DNA from: Thalassobacillus sp. CUG 92003
Lineage (GTDB): Bacteria > Bacillota > Bacilli > Bacillales > Halobacillaceae
Assembly: GCF_013618635.1 (NCBI RefSeq)
Contig: NZ_JABLSJ010000009.1
Span: 102,755 to 166,754, forward strand
Length of the DNA stretch: 64,000 nt
Reading direction: 5' to 3'
The notes beneath the pieces were generated by a model, which saw only the letters and a list, made by a program, of their open reading frames with translations, had not been told where the DNA came from and did not search any database. Below, one piece after another: positions 9,227 through 17,650 of the stretch. The position numbers and the translations under genes are program-made. Position 1 is the stretch's first letter, and each line of letters begins with the position of its first letter.

Positions 9227-10180
9227 ATGAAGAAGTCACAAAAGACAGCTTACGGCGGTCAAGCCGTCGTTGAAGGTGTCATGTTTGCTGGTAAAAGCAG
9301 CTACGTCACAGCTGTAAGAAGAAAAGATGAAAGTATTGAATATTTTGAGCTGGATAGGAAAGAATCTAAAGTAGCAAGGCGATTGAAAAAAATTCCGTTC
9401 GTCCGAGGGATTGTGTCACTGCTTCAAGCAAGTGCTAACGGCACGAAACATCTCAATTTTTCAAGCGAACGTTACGATGTTCACCCGGACGATGATGACG
9501 AGATTCAATCAGAAGAAGAAACGTCTAAACTTGCTATGATTCTAGGTGTGGGTGCTGTCGGAATTCTTTCCTTTCTATTTGGTAAGTTGATTTTCACGGT
9601 AACACCAGCCATTGTCGCGAATTTTTTCACCCCTATCGTGTCGGGAACGGTCGGTCAGGTTATCTTAGAGAGTTGTTTTAAGCTAATACTGCTCTTGCTT
9701 TATATCTATCTTATTTCGATGACGCCCATCATCAAACGGGTTTTCCAATATCATGGAGCAGAGCATAAAGTGATTAACACGTATGAAAATGGCAAAGACT
9801 TGACCGTAGAAAATGTTCAGCAGCAATCACGTCTCCACTATCGCTGTGGCTCTAGTTTCATTCTGTTTACGGTGATCGTCGGCATGTTTGTTTATATGTT
9901 TGTAGAGCCTGATCCCTTGTGGTGGCGTGTAGTGAACCGCATACTTTTAATCCCTGTTGTGATCGGGATTTCATTCGAAGTTTTACAGTTTACCAATAAA
10001 GTCAGAAATGTTCCTCTCCTGAATTTACTGGGCTATCCTGGCCTTTGGCTGCAACTATTGACGACAAAAGAACCTAAGGATGATCAAGTCGATGTTGCGA
10101 TCCATTCTTTTAACAAAGTATTAGAAAATGATAAGAACAGCGCTAAACGTGGTATAGAGAATAGTAAGGTGGTTTCTTAA
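9227..10180 (+). CDS. yqhQ: DUF1385 membrane protein YqhQ
   Basis: About 317 residues, close to B. subtilis YqhQ. The signature YGGQAVVEGVMF at the N-terminus and QYHGAEHKVINTYE in the middle define the DUF1385 family, with several membrane segments after residue 110. Biochemical function is unknown. I start at the ATG at 9227, so the protein begins MKKSQKTAYGGQ as in relatives; an in-frame ATG at 9200 has no ribosome-binding site. Followed by yqhP after a short gap. Confidence 0.9.
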   Translation: MKKSQKTAYGGQAVVEGVMFAGKSSYVTAVRRKDESIEYFELDRKESKVARRLKKIPFVRGIVSLLQASANGTKHLNFSSERYDVHPDDDDEIQSEEETSKLAMILGVGAVGILSFLFGKLIFTVTPAIVANFFTPIVSGTVGQVILESCFKLILLLLYIYLISMTPIIKRVFQYHGAEHKVINTYENGKDLTVENVQQQSRLHYRCGSSFILFTVIVGMFVYMFVEPDPLWWRVVNRILLIPVVIGISFEVLQFTNKVRNVPLLNLLGYPGLWLQLLTTKEPKDDQVDVAIHSFNKVLENDKNSAKRGIENSKVVS

Positions 10181-10211
10181 TCCAATTGATGTAGAAGGGG
10201 GGAATAAACCT

Positions 10212-10601
10212 ATGACCCGCAGCCGTCTCACGCCTGTTATTTATATTTTGATGGCTCTTGCCGTCTTTGGTGTCGGCGTCCAATTATTCAGGGATACCAT
10301 GGGGTTTTTGACATCCATACTGATTATGGTCGGTGTGGCAGCGCTCCTGTATGGTGCGATTTATTACTTCTTCCTGCGTCCGCGAATGGGTGGATCTTCT
10401 GCAGAAATGAAAAAATACAAACAGGCTGTAAAACAGTCTAAAATGAGATACAGTGGCAAATCAACCTCTCAGGCAGCAACAGCCCGTGAACCCATTAAAA
10501 CAGCCCCTGCCCCTAAAAAGAAAAAGAAGCGCAGCAGCGCGCCTCATCTTCGTGTCATTGAAGGCCATAAAAATAAAGATAAAGATCGAGCCTCGAATTA
10601 A
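10212..10601 (+). CDS. yqhP: YqhP / SA1362-family membrane protein
   Basis: A 129-residue protein with two hydrophobic segments (about residues 7-24 and 30-55) and a long basic, Lys-rich tail ending RVIEGHKNKDKDRASN. The layout matches the SA1362/YqhP family, which is regularly next to yqhQ. AGAAGGGGGGAA precedes the ATG. Function unknown. Its stop codon lies in the loop and stem of the terminator shared with yqhO. Confidence 0.85.
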   Translation: MTRSRLTPVIYILMALAVFGVGVQLFRDTMGFLTSILIMVGVAALLYGAIYYFFLRPRMGGSSAEMKKYKQAVKQSKMRYSGKSTSQAATAREPIKTAPAPKKKKKRSSAPHLRVIEGHKNKDKDRASN

Positions 10602-10618
10602 GGCTCGATTATTTATTT
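10585..10618. terminator. Terminator between convergent yqhP and yqhO
   Basis: ATCGAGCCT (10585-10593) pairs with AGGCTCGAT (10601-10609), 7-nt loop, followed by TTATTTATTTT on the plus strand. It includes the end of yqhP and lies next to the yqhO stop, so it probably serves yqhP mainly. Confidence 0.75.
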
Positions 10619-11503
10619 TGACCATTGTTTTAGAAATTCCGAGCCATACTCTCTCCCTGTTACGATTAATCGCTCTACTTGATCTGTGGTCAACTGAAAA
10701 TCGGTCGTATCCACCCCTTTGACTGGAATGAACAAAATATCGTTTGATTTGGATTTCGAAATATAACGGGCATCATGGGCTTTTTTCATCGTTGTAAACA
10801 ACGCATGGAACATCTCAATCGAATTACGGATTTTACGTTTAGGTACATAATACGGGGGATCGCTCAATTTCATCCCTAAAATCGGCCGCTTGCGATTCCC
10901 ATTGCGTTCTTCTAACACCCATACCGGAAAATTACTTAATAACCCCCCATCCACAATCAACGATTTTCTTCCTGCCTTACCTGTCAATTTAACCGGCATA
11001 AAGTAGTAGGGCAGCCCGGCACTCATCCTCACGGCTTTAGCAACCGAAAACGTCTTCGGATCAATATTGTAGAACTCCCGCAAATCATCCGGTATGACGA
11101 GGATGCGACCGAGTGTAAGATCCGAGCAGACAACCTTCAACGACCCTTCAGGCAGATCATTAAACGTTCTTACTCCTTTCAACATCAGGATGTCAGAGAG
11201 CCACGCTTCGAGTTGCTCCCCTTTATATAGCCCCATTCGAAAATACAACATGAGCCACTTTGTGAACGGCAGCATTTTTTCAATAAAAGGAGGGTCAATA
11301 AATAAGTTATAATCAATCGTTTTTAAATGGTCTTCCAGTTCTTTAACTGAAAACCCGGCAGCAAGCAGACTCGCGGTAATCGCCCCAGCAGAGGTGCCGG
11401 CAAATCGAGTGAACTCATACCCTTCCTCTTCGATAACCTGCAATGCCCCAATGAACGCGAGGGCTTTGATCCCCCCGCCGGAAAACACCCCGTCAATTTT
11501 CAT
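10613..11503 (-). CDS. yqhO: Patatin-like phospholipase YqhO
   Basis: 296 residues. The patatin fold is marked by the oxyanion-hole motif GGGIKALAFIG (residues 9-19), the nucleophile elbow GTSAG with the catalytic serine near residue 39, and DGG (IVDGGLLSNFPVW) carrying the catalytic Asp. Expected activity is lipid acyl hydrolysis; the substrate is unknown. No signal peptide, so cytoplasmic or membrane-associated. Convergent with yqhP, as in B. subtilis. Confidence 0.92.
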   Translation of the reverse strand: MKIDGVFSGGGIKALAFIGALQVIEEEGYEFTRFAGTSAGAITASLLAAGFSVKELEDHLKTIDYNLFIDPPFIEKMLPFTKWLMLYFRMGLYKGEQLEAWLSDILMLKGVRTFNDLPEGSLKVVCSDLTLGRILVIPDDLREFYNIDPKTFSVAKAVRMSAGLPYYFMPVKLTGKAGRKSLIVDGGLLSNFPVWVLEERNGNRKRPILGMKLSDPPYYVPKRKIRNSIEMFHALFTTMKKAHDARYISKSKSNDILFIPVKGVDTTDFQLTTDQVERLIVTGREYGSEFLKQWSK

Positions 11504-11770
11504 AAGCTACCTCCCTAAAAGCAAGCGCCTTACTTATGTATAGAACAATCGTTTAGCAGCTAGAACTTCATATGGTAGCTAATATAAAAAGTCAAAAAGG
11601 TGACGATAGCACGTGGTTCAGGGAGAAGAGTGAAAAGAACAAAGGCGCAAGTGGTCTTTCCTTCCGCAGGTGGGTTACTTATGTCGCGAGGAGCTGGGCG
11701 CTGGAGCCGGACGTGGCTTATGAGGTATGTGTTATCCACAGGGCCCAAATTTTATAAGTTCCTAAGCAAC
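11504..11770. repeat. Intergenic segment with a degenerate Bacillaceae-type repeat
   Basis: No convincing gene. The stretch about 11600-11760 contains GCTGGGCGCTGGAGCCGGAC (11692-11711), closely resembling GCTAGACGCCGGAGCTGGAT at 24991-25010, the end of the structured repeat there, and an upstream GGCGC that could pair with GCGCC-like bases. I read it as an eroded copy of that repeat family. Short open frames here are not gene-like. Confidence 0.45.
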
Positions 11771-11803
11771 AAAAAAACTGCCGAGCATTCCTCGACAGCT
11801 TTC
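11771..11803 (-). terminator. Terminator downstream of mntR
   Basis: Minus strand: GCTGTCGAG pairs with CTCGGCAG(T) around GAATG, followed by seven T. The stem closely resembles the terminators of yqgS (34250) and nfo (60556). Confidence 0.8.
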
Positions 11804-11823
11804 AATCTTAACGATATGTTCAA

Positions 11824-12261
11824 TTAGGCTTCTTCATCATTTTGACGTTCATTCTGATCCTGAACTTCCCTTAGTCCTTTTATACTTGCAGGGTTTTCTT
11901 CAAAATATTGCACAAGATCACCGATACGATCAATGGAATTCCAACTCAGATGATGCTCAATACCTTCAACATCTTCATAAATATTACCCTTATCCACTCC
12001 GATAATTTCAAGGAATTGTTCAAGCAACTCATGACGGTAGACTAAGCGTTTGCCTACTTTCTTTCCTTTAGGCGTCAGGATAAGGCCCCGGTATTTTTCA
12101 TAATTTAAATATTGGTCTTTATCAAGCTTTTGGACCATCTTGGTAACGGATGAAGGATGAACCTGCAAATTCTCTGCGATATCCGAAACTCTTGCATAAC
12201 CTTTCTCTTCGATAAGCATATATATTTGTTCAATATAATCTTCCATACTTGGCGTTGGCAT
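11824..12261 (-). CDS. mntR: Manganese-responsive transcriptional regulator MntR
   Basis: 145 residues, DtxR family, Mn2+-activated regulator of manganese import and efflux genes. The winged helix covers residues about 5-70 ([13 protein letters not shown] is the recognition helix), followed by the dimerisation domain. The metal-site residues of B. subtilis MntR are all present at the same numbers: Asp8, Glu11, His77, Glu99, Glu102 and His103. It sits next to the B12-dependent reductase instead of lipM, its neighbour in B. subtilis. Confidence 0.96.
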   Translation of the reverse strand: MPTPSMEDYIEQIYMLIEEKGYARVSDIAENLQVHPSSVTKMVQKLDKDQYLNYEKYRGLILTPKGKKVGKRLVYRHELLEQFLEIIGVDKGNIYEDVEGIEHHLSWNSIDRIGDLVQYFEENPASIKGLREVQDQNERQNDEEA

Positions 12262-12389
12262 GAATCATCCCCCAATATTGCTTGGCATTACGAACGTTTC
12301 ACTCATCAAAATGATACACTACTTTCCGTCTAGTGACAAGGAAGCTCACATGATAATAAGAAAAACACGAAACATTAGAAAGTTCAATT

Positions 12390-12421
12390 GGGGGAGACGG
12401 CTGTTTATACCGTCCCCCCCC
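12390..12421 (-). terminator. GC-rich hairpin after the ribonucleotide reductase gene
   Basis: Minus strand GGGGGACGG pairs with CCGTCTCCCCC around a 9-nt loop, about 40 nt beyond the nrdJ stop. The stem is strong but no T-run follows, so it may terminate poorly or protect the mRNA end. Confidence 0.5.
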
Positions 12422-12458
12422 CAAACCTTTCAAAATGCCTCGTGTCAAACGATCGTTA

Positions 12459-15026
12459 TTATAAACCACATTTTAATTGAGCATTACAATTCGTGCAGGT
12501 ATTACAGCCTCCAATATCCTCTATGCTCCCCTTACGGCAAACAGGACAGGTATTACCGACTTCAGAGCCGATGGTGACATCTGTTTTATCTAATTCCTGC
12601 ACCGTGTCCATCAACACCACGCGAGGTTTCCGATCTTCTTCAAATTCGATTTCTGTTTGTTCGCCGTTGTAATCATTCTCCTCTGCTTTAAGCGTAAGAA
12701 CTTGACTGTCACGGCTGCCATCGACGTACACCGTACCGCCTTTGGCTCCACCGCGGTAAAGGCGCTGATACACATTTTCTACCTGCTCCACGCTATAACC
12801 CTTCGGAGCATTGACCGTTTTGGAGATAGAACTGTCCACCCATTTTTGAATGACACATTGCGTATCGGCGTGTGCTTCAGGCGATAGACTCATTGCAGTT
12901 ACGAACCAATGAGGCAGTTCGTCTTCATTTTGTTCAGGGTTGTGATCCAGATATTCCTGGACGATATCAGCCTTCACCTCGATAAACTTCCCTAGTCGCC
13001 CGCTGCGATAATACGAGAATGAGAAATAAGGTTCCAGACCTGTCGAAACCCCAACCATCGTGCCAGTACTACCAGTAGGAGCCACTGTCAATAGGTGTGA
13101 GTTACGTATCCCGTGCTTTAACACACCTTCTTTAATATCCTCTGGCATTTGCTTCATATAGCCTGTATTAATGAAATTTTGCCGCAACTGCTGCGTTTCT
13201 TCCTCGGTTTGGCCGATGAGGAATGGAAAACTTCCTTTCTCCTGAGCCAAATCAATGGAAGCACGATAAGCTGTCGTGGCAATGGTTTCAAAAATCTGGT
13301 CAACGAGCTCGTTTCCTTCTGAGGAACCGTACTCAGTCTCACAATAGATGAGTAAATCATGCAGCCCCATGACCCCCAGGCCAACTCGTCGTTCCCCCAA
13401 TGCCTGGGTCTTATTGTCTTCTAAGAAATAAGGTGTAGCATCAATGACATTATCCTGCATACGCACACCGGTTTGCACCGTCTGCTTCAATTTGTCAAAG
13501 TTAACTTGTTTCCTTTCTTTATCAGCCACAGAAGCCAAATTGACCGCTGCAAGATTACATACGCTATAAGGTGCCAATGGCTGTTCACCACACGGGTTGG
13601 TCGCCACCACTTTTTGACCATACGCAGACGCGTTCGTTTTGTCATTGGCATTATCGAGGAAGAAAATGCCCGGTTCTGCAGAGTAAGTGGCGCAAATATT
13701 AATCAAATTCCATAGTTCCTGGGCTTTGATCGTGCGATATGTCCGAACGCTGTAACCTTTGTCCGCCCATTCACGCACATCTCCTGATTCTTGCCATTGA
13801 TCGTTATAAGCTTTCATTTCTTCAGGCGAGTAATTTTCAACGTCTGGAAAGCGAAGCTCATACGCTTCATCATTTTCAACCGCATCCATAAACTCTTTTG
13901 TGATACACACTGAAATATTGGCGCCTGTTAAAAAGTCAGGGTTATTCACATCATAGGTCCCGCCTTCACGAAGCTTTTGCTCTGCTTCTTGAAGAGACTG
14001 GTCGGTAAATCCGCCTTGACCGGGCATCGTTTTATAGTTCAGGACGCTCTGAAGTAAATCCTTTTCTATCTCAGTCAACGGGGTAAACTTCAACTTCTGT
14101 TTAGCAAGCTGCTTAATTTGTTCATCTTCCGTGTTTTCAATTAAAAACCGAAGGATACGGGGGTTTTGCATCTTCGATATGATGAATTCGATAATATCGG
14201 GATGCCAATCAGCCAGCATAATCATCTGAGCGCCGCGCCTTGATCCTCCTTGTTCCACTAGATGTGTCAACTTAGCAATGTCATCAAGCCAGGACACCGA
14301 TCCTGATGATTTACCGTTCACCCCTCTGGCCAATGTATTACGGGGGCGTAAAGTGGACCCATTCGTACCGACGCCTCCACCGCGCGACATGATCTCCATG
14401 ACTTGCTTGCGGTGGTCTGAAATGCCTTCACGTGAATCCTGAATGAAAGGCATGACATAACAATTGAAATACGTTACATCTGTATCGGAGCCTGCCCCGT
14501 AAAGTACACGCCCGGCTGGAACGAATTGAAGATTGGAGAGCTCCTCATAGAATGCTTCAAAGCTGGCCTGTTTTTGTTCAGGCGTAGCTTCCACTTCAGC
14601 AAGTCCCGTAGCGTTGCGAAGTGCGATTTGCTCATAATAGATCTCAAGCGGCTTATCAACTGTTTCCAAATACCTTTCAACGATTCCGGTCTCCTGTTCC
14701 TGAGGATGATCAAGAACATGGACGAACTCCTGGTTGACTTGAATGTGCGCCTTTTTGGTCTCCCAATTGATAGACGTGATGACACCTAATCCTCGGGCAG
14801 GAAATTTGGGGTCCTCTTTAACCGTGAGAACGACAAAATCGCCCTCGGAAAGCGTAAGTTTCTGTGTATCTTTAAAGGCATAACGGTCCAACATGACAAG
14901 CCTTGATACCCCTTTATGAGTGATCTTCATATCCTCTGTAATTGGATGCACTTGAGGAAATTGACGAATATCTTCGTTAAGTCGTTCTATATTAAAGTTT
15001 GTCCGAGACTCGGTTGTAGCTGTCAT
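12459..15026 (-). CDS. nrdJ: Vitamin B12-dependent (class II) ribonucleotide reductase
   Basis: About 855 residues. Reduces ribonucleotides to deoxyribonucleotides using an adenosylcobalamin-derived thiyl radical, with or without oxygen. Seen: SRGGGVGTNGSTLRPRNT, the active-site NPCGEQPLAPYSVCNL with the N-C-E residues, APTGSTGTMVGVSTG, and a C-terminal zinc-like region with CPVC, CNTC and CNAQLKC that supplies redox cysteines. I start at the ATG at 15026 (AGAGAGGAG just upstream); an in-frame ATG at 15083 is too far from any site. Two NrdR boxes lie upstream, so it is probably repressed by NrdR. Confidence 0.95.
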   Translation of the reverse strand: MTATTESRTNFNIERLNEDIRQFPQVHPITEDMKITHKGVSRLVMLDRYAFKDTQKLTLSEGDFVVLTVKEDPKFPARGLGVITSINWETKKAHIQVNQEFVHVLDHPQEQETGIVERYLETVDKPLEIYYEQIALRNATGLAEVEATPEQKQASFEAFYEELSNLQFVPAGRVLYGAGSDTDVTYFNCYVMPFIQDSREGISDHRKQVMEIMSRGGGVGTNGSTLRPRNTLARGVNGKSSGSVSWLDDIAKLTHLVEQGGSRRGAQMIMLADWHPDIIEFIISKMQNPRILRFLIENTEDEQIKQLAKQKLKFTPLTEIEKDLLQSVLNYKTMPGQGGFTDQSLQEAEQKLREGGTYDVNNPDFLTGANISVCITKEFMDAVENDEAYELRFPDVENYSPEEMKAYNDQWQESGDVREWADKGYSVRTYRTIKAQELWNLINICATYSAEPGIFFLDNANDKTNASAYGQKVVATNPCGEQPLAPYSVCNLAAVNLASVADKERKQVNFDKLKQTVQTGVRMQDNVIDATPYFLEDNKTQALGERRVGLGVMGLHDLLIYCETEYGSSEGNELVDQIFETIATTAYRASIDLAQEKGSFPFLIGQTEEETQQLRQNFINTGYMKQMPEDIKEGVLKHGIRNSHLLTVAPTGSTGTMVGVSTGLEPYFSFSYYRSGRLGKFIEVKADIVQEYLDHNPEQNEDELPHWFVTAMSLSPEAHADTQCVIQKWVDSSISKTVNAPKGYSVEQVENVYQRLYRGGAKGGTVYVDGSRDSQVLTLKAEENDYNGEQTEIEFEEDRKPRVVLMDTVQELDKTDVTIGSEVGNTCPVCRKGSIEDIGGCNTCTNCNAQLKCGL

Positions 15027-15128
15027 TTTGAATCTCCTCTCTCTTATAAACTTAGCACTTTTTTGTGAGGTCCATCGTGTCACACGAATTACCTTCTACT
15101 AGTTAAGATACCACATAAATGAAATTTA

Positions 15129-15176
15129 AATCAATATATAGTGCTTAAATTTATTTTATCACACAATATATAGAAT
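15129..15176 (-). promoter_or_regulatory. Tandem NrdR boxes upstream of nrdJ
   Basis: The decamer CAATATATAG occurs at 15132-15141 and again at 15164-15173, exactly 32 bp apart (three helical turns). Extended, the copies read TCAATATATAGTG and ACACAATATATAG, each matching one or both arms of the NrdR box (acaCwAtATaTwGtgt). Paired boxes on one DNA face are the hallmark of NrdR, the Zn/ATP-cone repressor of ribonucleotide reductase genes. They sit about 100-150 nt before the nrdJ start. Confidence 0.85.
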
Positions 15177-15450
15177 AATTGAACAAATAATTGTTTAAAT
15201 GTCAATTTGAAAAACATGCAAAAAAACGAGAAAATTTACGAATTCAATAGTTTGGCCGGCACTTTTTCACCTATGTGGTGTTTTTTTAAGCTTGCCTGAT
15301 TCACTTCCATGTTTGCCCGTTATGCCCGATTATTCACACGTAAATCTGCTAGAATGTAAGGTCTCATGAAGGTGGGTTTGAATAAATACTTTGAAATGTC
15401 GAGGGATACTTTTTATAATGGGGAAGGGAAAAGAAAATTGGGGGTACGTA

Positions 15451-15825
15451 ATGATGGAAATTTTATTGATTTTATCCTTAGCGCTGGTTGTGTTTGTCGT
15501 GTATAAATACATTAAGTCGCGAAGAATCCTTACGACTCTTACGGAAGATGAATTTCGTCAAGGGTATCGAAAGGCGCAGTTGATCGATATTCGTGAACCT
15601 AAAGAGTTTCAGGGCGGCCACATTTTAGGGGCGAGGAATATTCCTCTTTCCCAGATGCGTAACCGTTTGATGGAAATCCGTAAAGACCAGCCTATTTATC
15701 TTTACTGCCAAAACGGGGCCCGTTCAGGGAGAGCAGCCATGCTTCTCAATAAGAAAGGCTACCAGGATATTTATCAGTTAAAAGGCGGCTTCAAGAAATG
15801 GACAGGTAAAATCAAAAAAAAGTAA
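15451..15825 (+). CDS. yqhL: Membrane-anchored rhodanese-like protein YqhL
   Basis: 124 residues, near the 126 of B. subtilis YqhL. One N-terminal membrane helix (residues 2-20), then a rhodanese domain with DIREPKEFQGGHILGARNIPL and the active-site loop YCQNGARSGRAA with the catalytic Cys. Sulfur-transfer substrate unknown. I choose the ATG at 15451 (GGGGG 6 nt upstream); the frame is open further upstream but those starts lack sites. The B. subtilis neighbour order mntR-lipM-yqhL is broken here by nrdJ. Confidence 0.9.
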   Translation: MMEILLILSLALVVFVVYKYIKSRRILTTLTEDEFRQGYRKAQLIDIREPKEFQGGHILGARNIPLSQMRNRLMEIRKDQPIYLYCQNGARSGRAAMLLNKKGYQDIYQLKGGFKKWTGKIKKK

Positions 15826-15864
15826 GCGCCTAAACCCAAACACAAGTGTCTTGGGGGCCGTTGC

Positions 15865-15905
15865 AGCTTGTAGAGAACACAAAATTTCTCTACAAGCTTT
15901 TTTTG
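15865..15905 (+). terminator. Terminator of yqhL
   Basis: AGCTTGTAGAGA (15865-15876) pairs perfectly with TCTCTACAAGCT (15887-15898), then six T. Confidence 0.88.
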
Positions 15906-16088
15906 TGCGCACGGGCAGGTTAATACACTCGTTTTATTGCGGATAATCGCCCGAGCCTTCTCGTGAATTCCACAATCCATTTACTCACGCGTGTTTAAAT
16001 CTTAGTTATGACTGTTTTGTGACAACTATGGATCTCTGCAGGTGATTGCCCATATGTGTAGAAGGAATGTCTTAAGTGGGGTGTTAAT

Positions 16089-17330
16089 ATTAGTCAGTCA
16101 AGCTTTGCTCATAAGAAGAATTCTTTTTTCTTACTATTTGGATTGGGCATATCAACTTTAGGAGACTTTATTTATCTCGTTGCCATAAATGTTTTAGTAT
16201 TAAAACTAACAGGCTCGGCAGCTGCAGTAGCTGGTTTATGGATTATAGGACCTATAGCTTCGATCATAACGAAATTTTGGTCCGGAAGTATTATAGACCG
16301 ATTAAATCTCCGAAGAATCATGATTGGAACGGATATTATCCGTGCAATTTTGGTAGCAATCATTCCTTTCTTCAGCACAATTTGGCTCATATATGTATGC
16401 CTATTTTTTCTCTCCATTTCAAAGGCCTTCTTTGAACCCGCAGCGATTACCTATATTACATATGTTGTTCCTAAGAAAGGACGCAAACAATTTAATTCTT
16501 TTCGAAGTTTGATTACTTCAAGTGCCTTTTTAATCGGGCCTGCTATATCTGGAGCACTATTACTCATTACCTCTGTTCATATATCCATATGGATTAATGC
16601 GTTTTCTTTTCTTGTGTCAGCTTTAATGGTGTATGTATTACCAAACGTGAATACTCAGGCAGAACCAACCGTTCAAACGTTTAGTTTGAACATATTGAGA
16701 AGTGATTGGCAAGAAGTATTTAAATTCAGTCAGAGCAACTTATTCATTGTAAAGGTGTACGTTTTAGCTCAATTTTTTATGATTGTTGCACTTGGCATGG
16801 ATGCTCAAGAGGTGGTCTTTACCCAAAAGGTATTACATTTATCCGAGACCGACTACGGCTTACTCATAAGTCTTACCGGAGTAGGCTCTATTTTAGGAGC
16901 AGCTACTGTTTCCCTTGTGGCTAAAAAGGTGTCTATTAGAGCCTTAATATCCGGTGGGTATTTAATGGTATCGCTTGGCTATCTGATCTATGCTTTCTCC
17001 TTTTCATTTTGGACAGTGGCATTTGGATTTATGGTATTAGGATTTTTCAACTCGTTTTCTGGTACTGGATTTATGACTTTTTATCAAAATAACGTGCCCG
17101 TTGAAATGATGGGAAGGATTTCTAGCATATACGGCAGCTTTCAAAGTCTTCTTCAAATTATCTTTATTTTATTGATCGGTTTTACAGGTGATATTATTCC
17201 CGTTAGGTATAGCATCATTGCTGCCTCAACATTGTTGCTCGTACTAAGCCTTTTGCAAATAAAGTTAGTTCTTAAGCCAAGTAAATCCGTGTACTTCGAA
17301 GAAGAATCATACCTCAAAAGCACCTCTTAA
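16089..17330 (+). CDS. MFS transporter (EntS-like exporter); non-standard start
   Basis: About 395-413 residues, twelve hydrophobic segments, MFS family of the enterobactin/macrolide-exporter type. The conserved motif LLFGLGISTLGDFIYLVAIN begins upstream of the first usual start codon, a TTG at 16143 that has no ribosome-binding site and cuts helix 1. Reading in frame back to the stop at 16059 I find no ATG, GTG or TTG. The best alternative is an ATT at 16089 with GGGGTG 5-6 nt before it, giving an N-terminus ISQSSFAHKKNSFF. It may use this rare start, or be a pseudogene with a lost start. The gene is AT-richer than its neighbours, which may indicate transfer. Substrate unknown. Confidence 0.7.
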   Translation: MSQSSFAHKKNSFFLLFGLGISTLGDFIYLVAINVLVLKLTGSAAAVAGLWIIGPIASIITKFWSGSIIDRLNLRRIMIGTDIIRAILVAIIPFFSTIWLIYVCLFFLSISKAFFEPAAITYITYVVPKKGRKQFNSFRSLITSSAFLIGPAISGALLLITSVHISIWINAFSFLVSALMVYVLPNVNTQAEPTVQTFSLNILRSDWQEVFKFSQSNLFIVKVYVLAQFFMIVALGMDAQEVVFTQKVLHLSETDYGLLISLTGVGSILGAATVSLVAKKVSIRALISGGYLMVSLGYLIYAFSFSFWTVAFGFMVLGFFNSFSGTGFMTFYQNNVPVEMMGRISSIYGSFQSLLQIIFILLIGFTGDIIPVRYSIIAASTLLLVLSLLQIKLVLKPSKSVYFEEESYLKSTS

Positions 17331-17362
17331 CATTATCCTTCTATCACCTATTTATAAAATTT

Positions 17363-17455
17363 AGGGGCTGCGGGAAACGATTCGCTTTCCATGGGGAGGG
17401 CGCTGATCCTCCGCAAGCTTCGCTCTGTGGTGTCTCAGCTGTCCCGCAAATTCCT
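17363..17455 (+). repeat. Palindromic intergenic repeat, copy 1
   Basis: Imperfect hairpin after the MFS gene: GCGGGA (17370-17375) pairs with TCCCGC (17442-17447); the core contains TTCGCTTTCC, as in the copies at 24550, 25066, 41739 and 60420. Widespread in Bacillaceae genomes by my recollection; role unknown. The rest of 17331-17577 shows no gene. Confidence 0.65.
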
Positions 17456-17577
17456 ATAATTAGGAAAAGGAGACGCGCTCAAAGAATAATTGTCATATAC
17501 AGGACAGTGAGATATTCCGCTGAAGATGAGGCCGTGCTCGTGGGAAGCGGCGTGTTTATACATAAAAAACTCCCTCA

Positions 17578-17630
17578 ACACACAAAACGCCCGAACATCT
17601 CAGCGGGAATGGCTCGGGCGTTTTGTGTGT
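17578..17630 (-). terminator. Terminator of the gcv operon
   Basis: A perfect 17-bp stem, ACACACAAAACGCCCGA (17578-17594) with its complement at 17614-17630, 20 nt after the gcvPB stop. Confidence 0.85.
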
Positions 17631-17650
17631 TATTCAGTTTTGTCCCCTGT

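Noticed and set aside
11572..11827. Short overlapping open frames between yqhO and mntR
   Set aside because: Low-complexity repeat sequence, no ribosome-binding site, and overlap with the mntR terminator.
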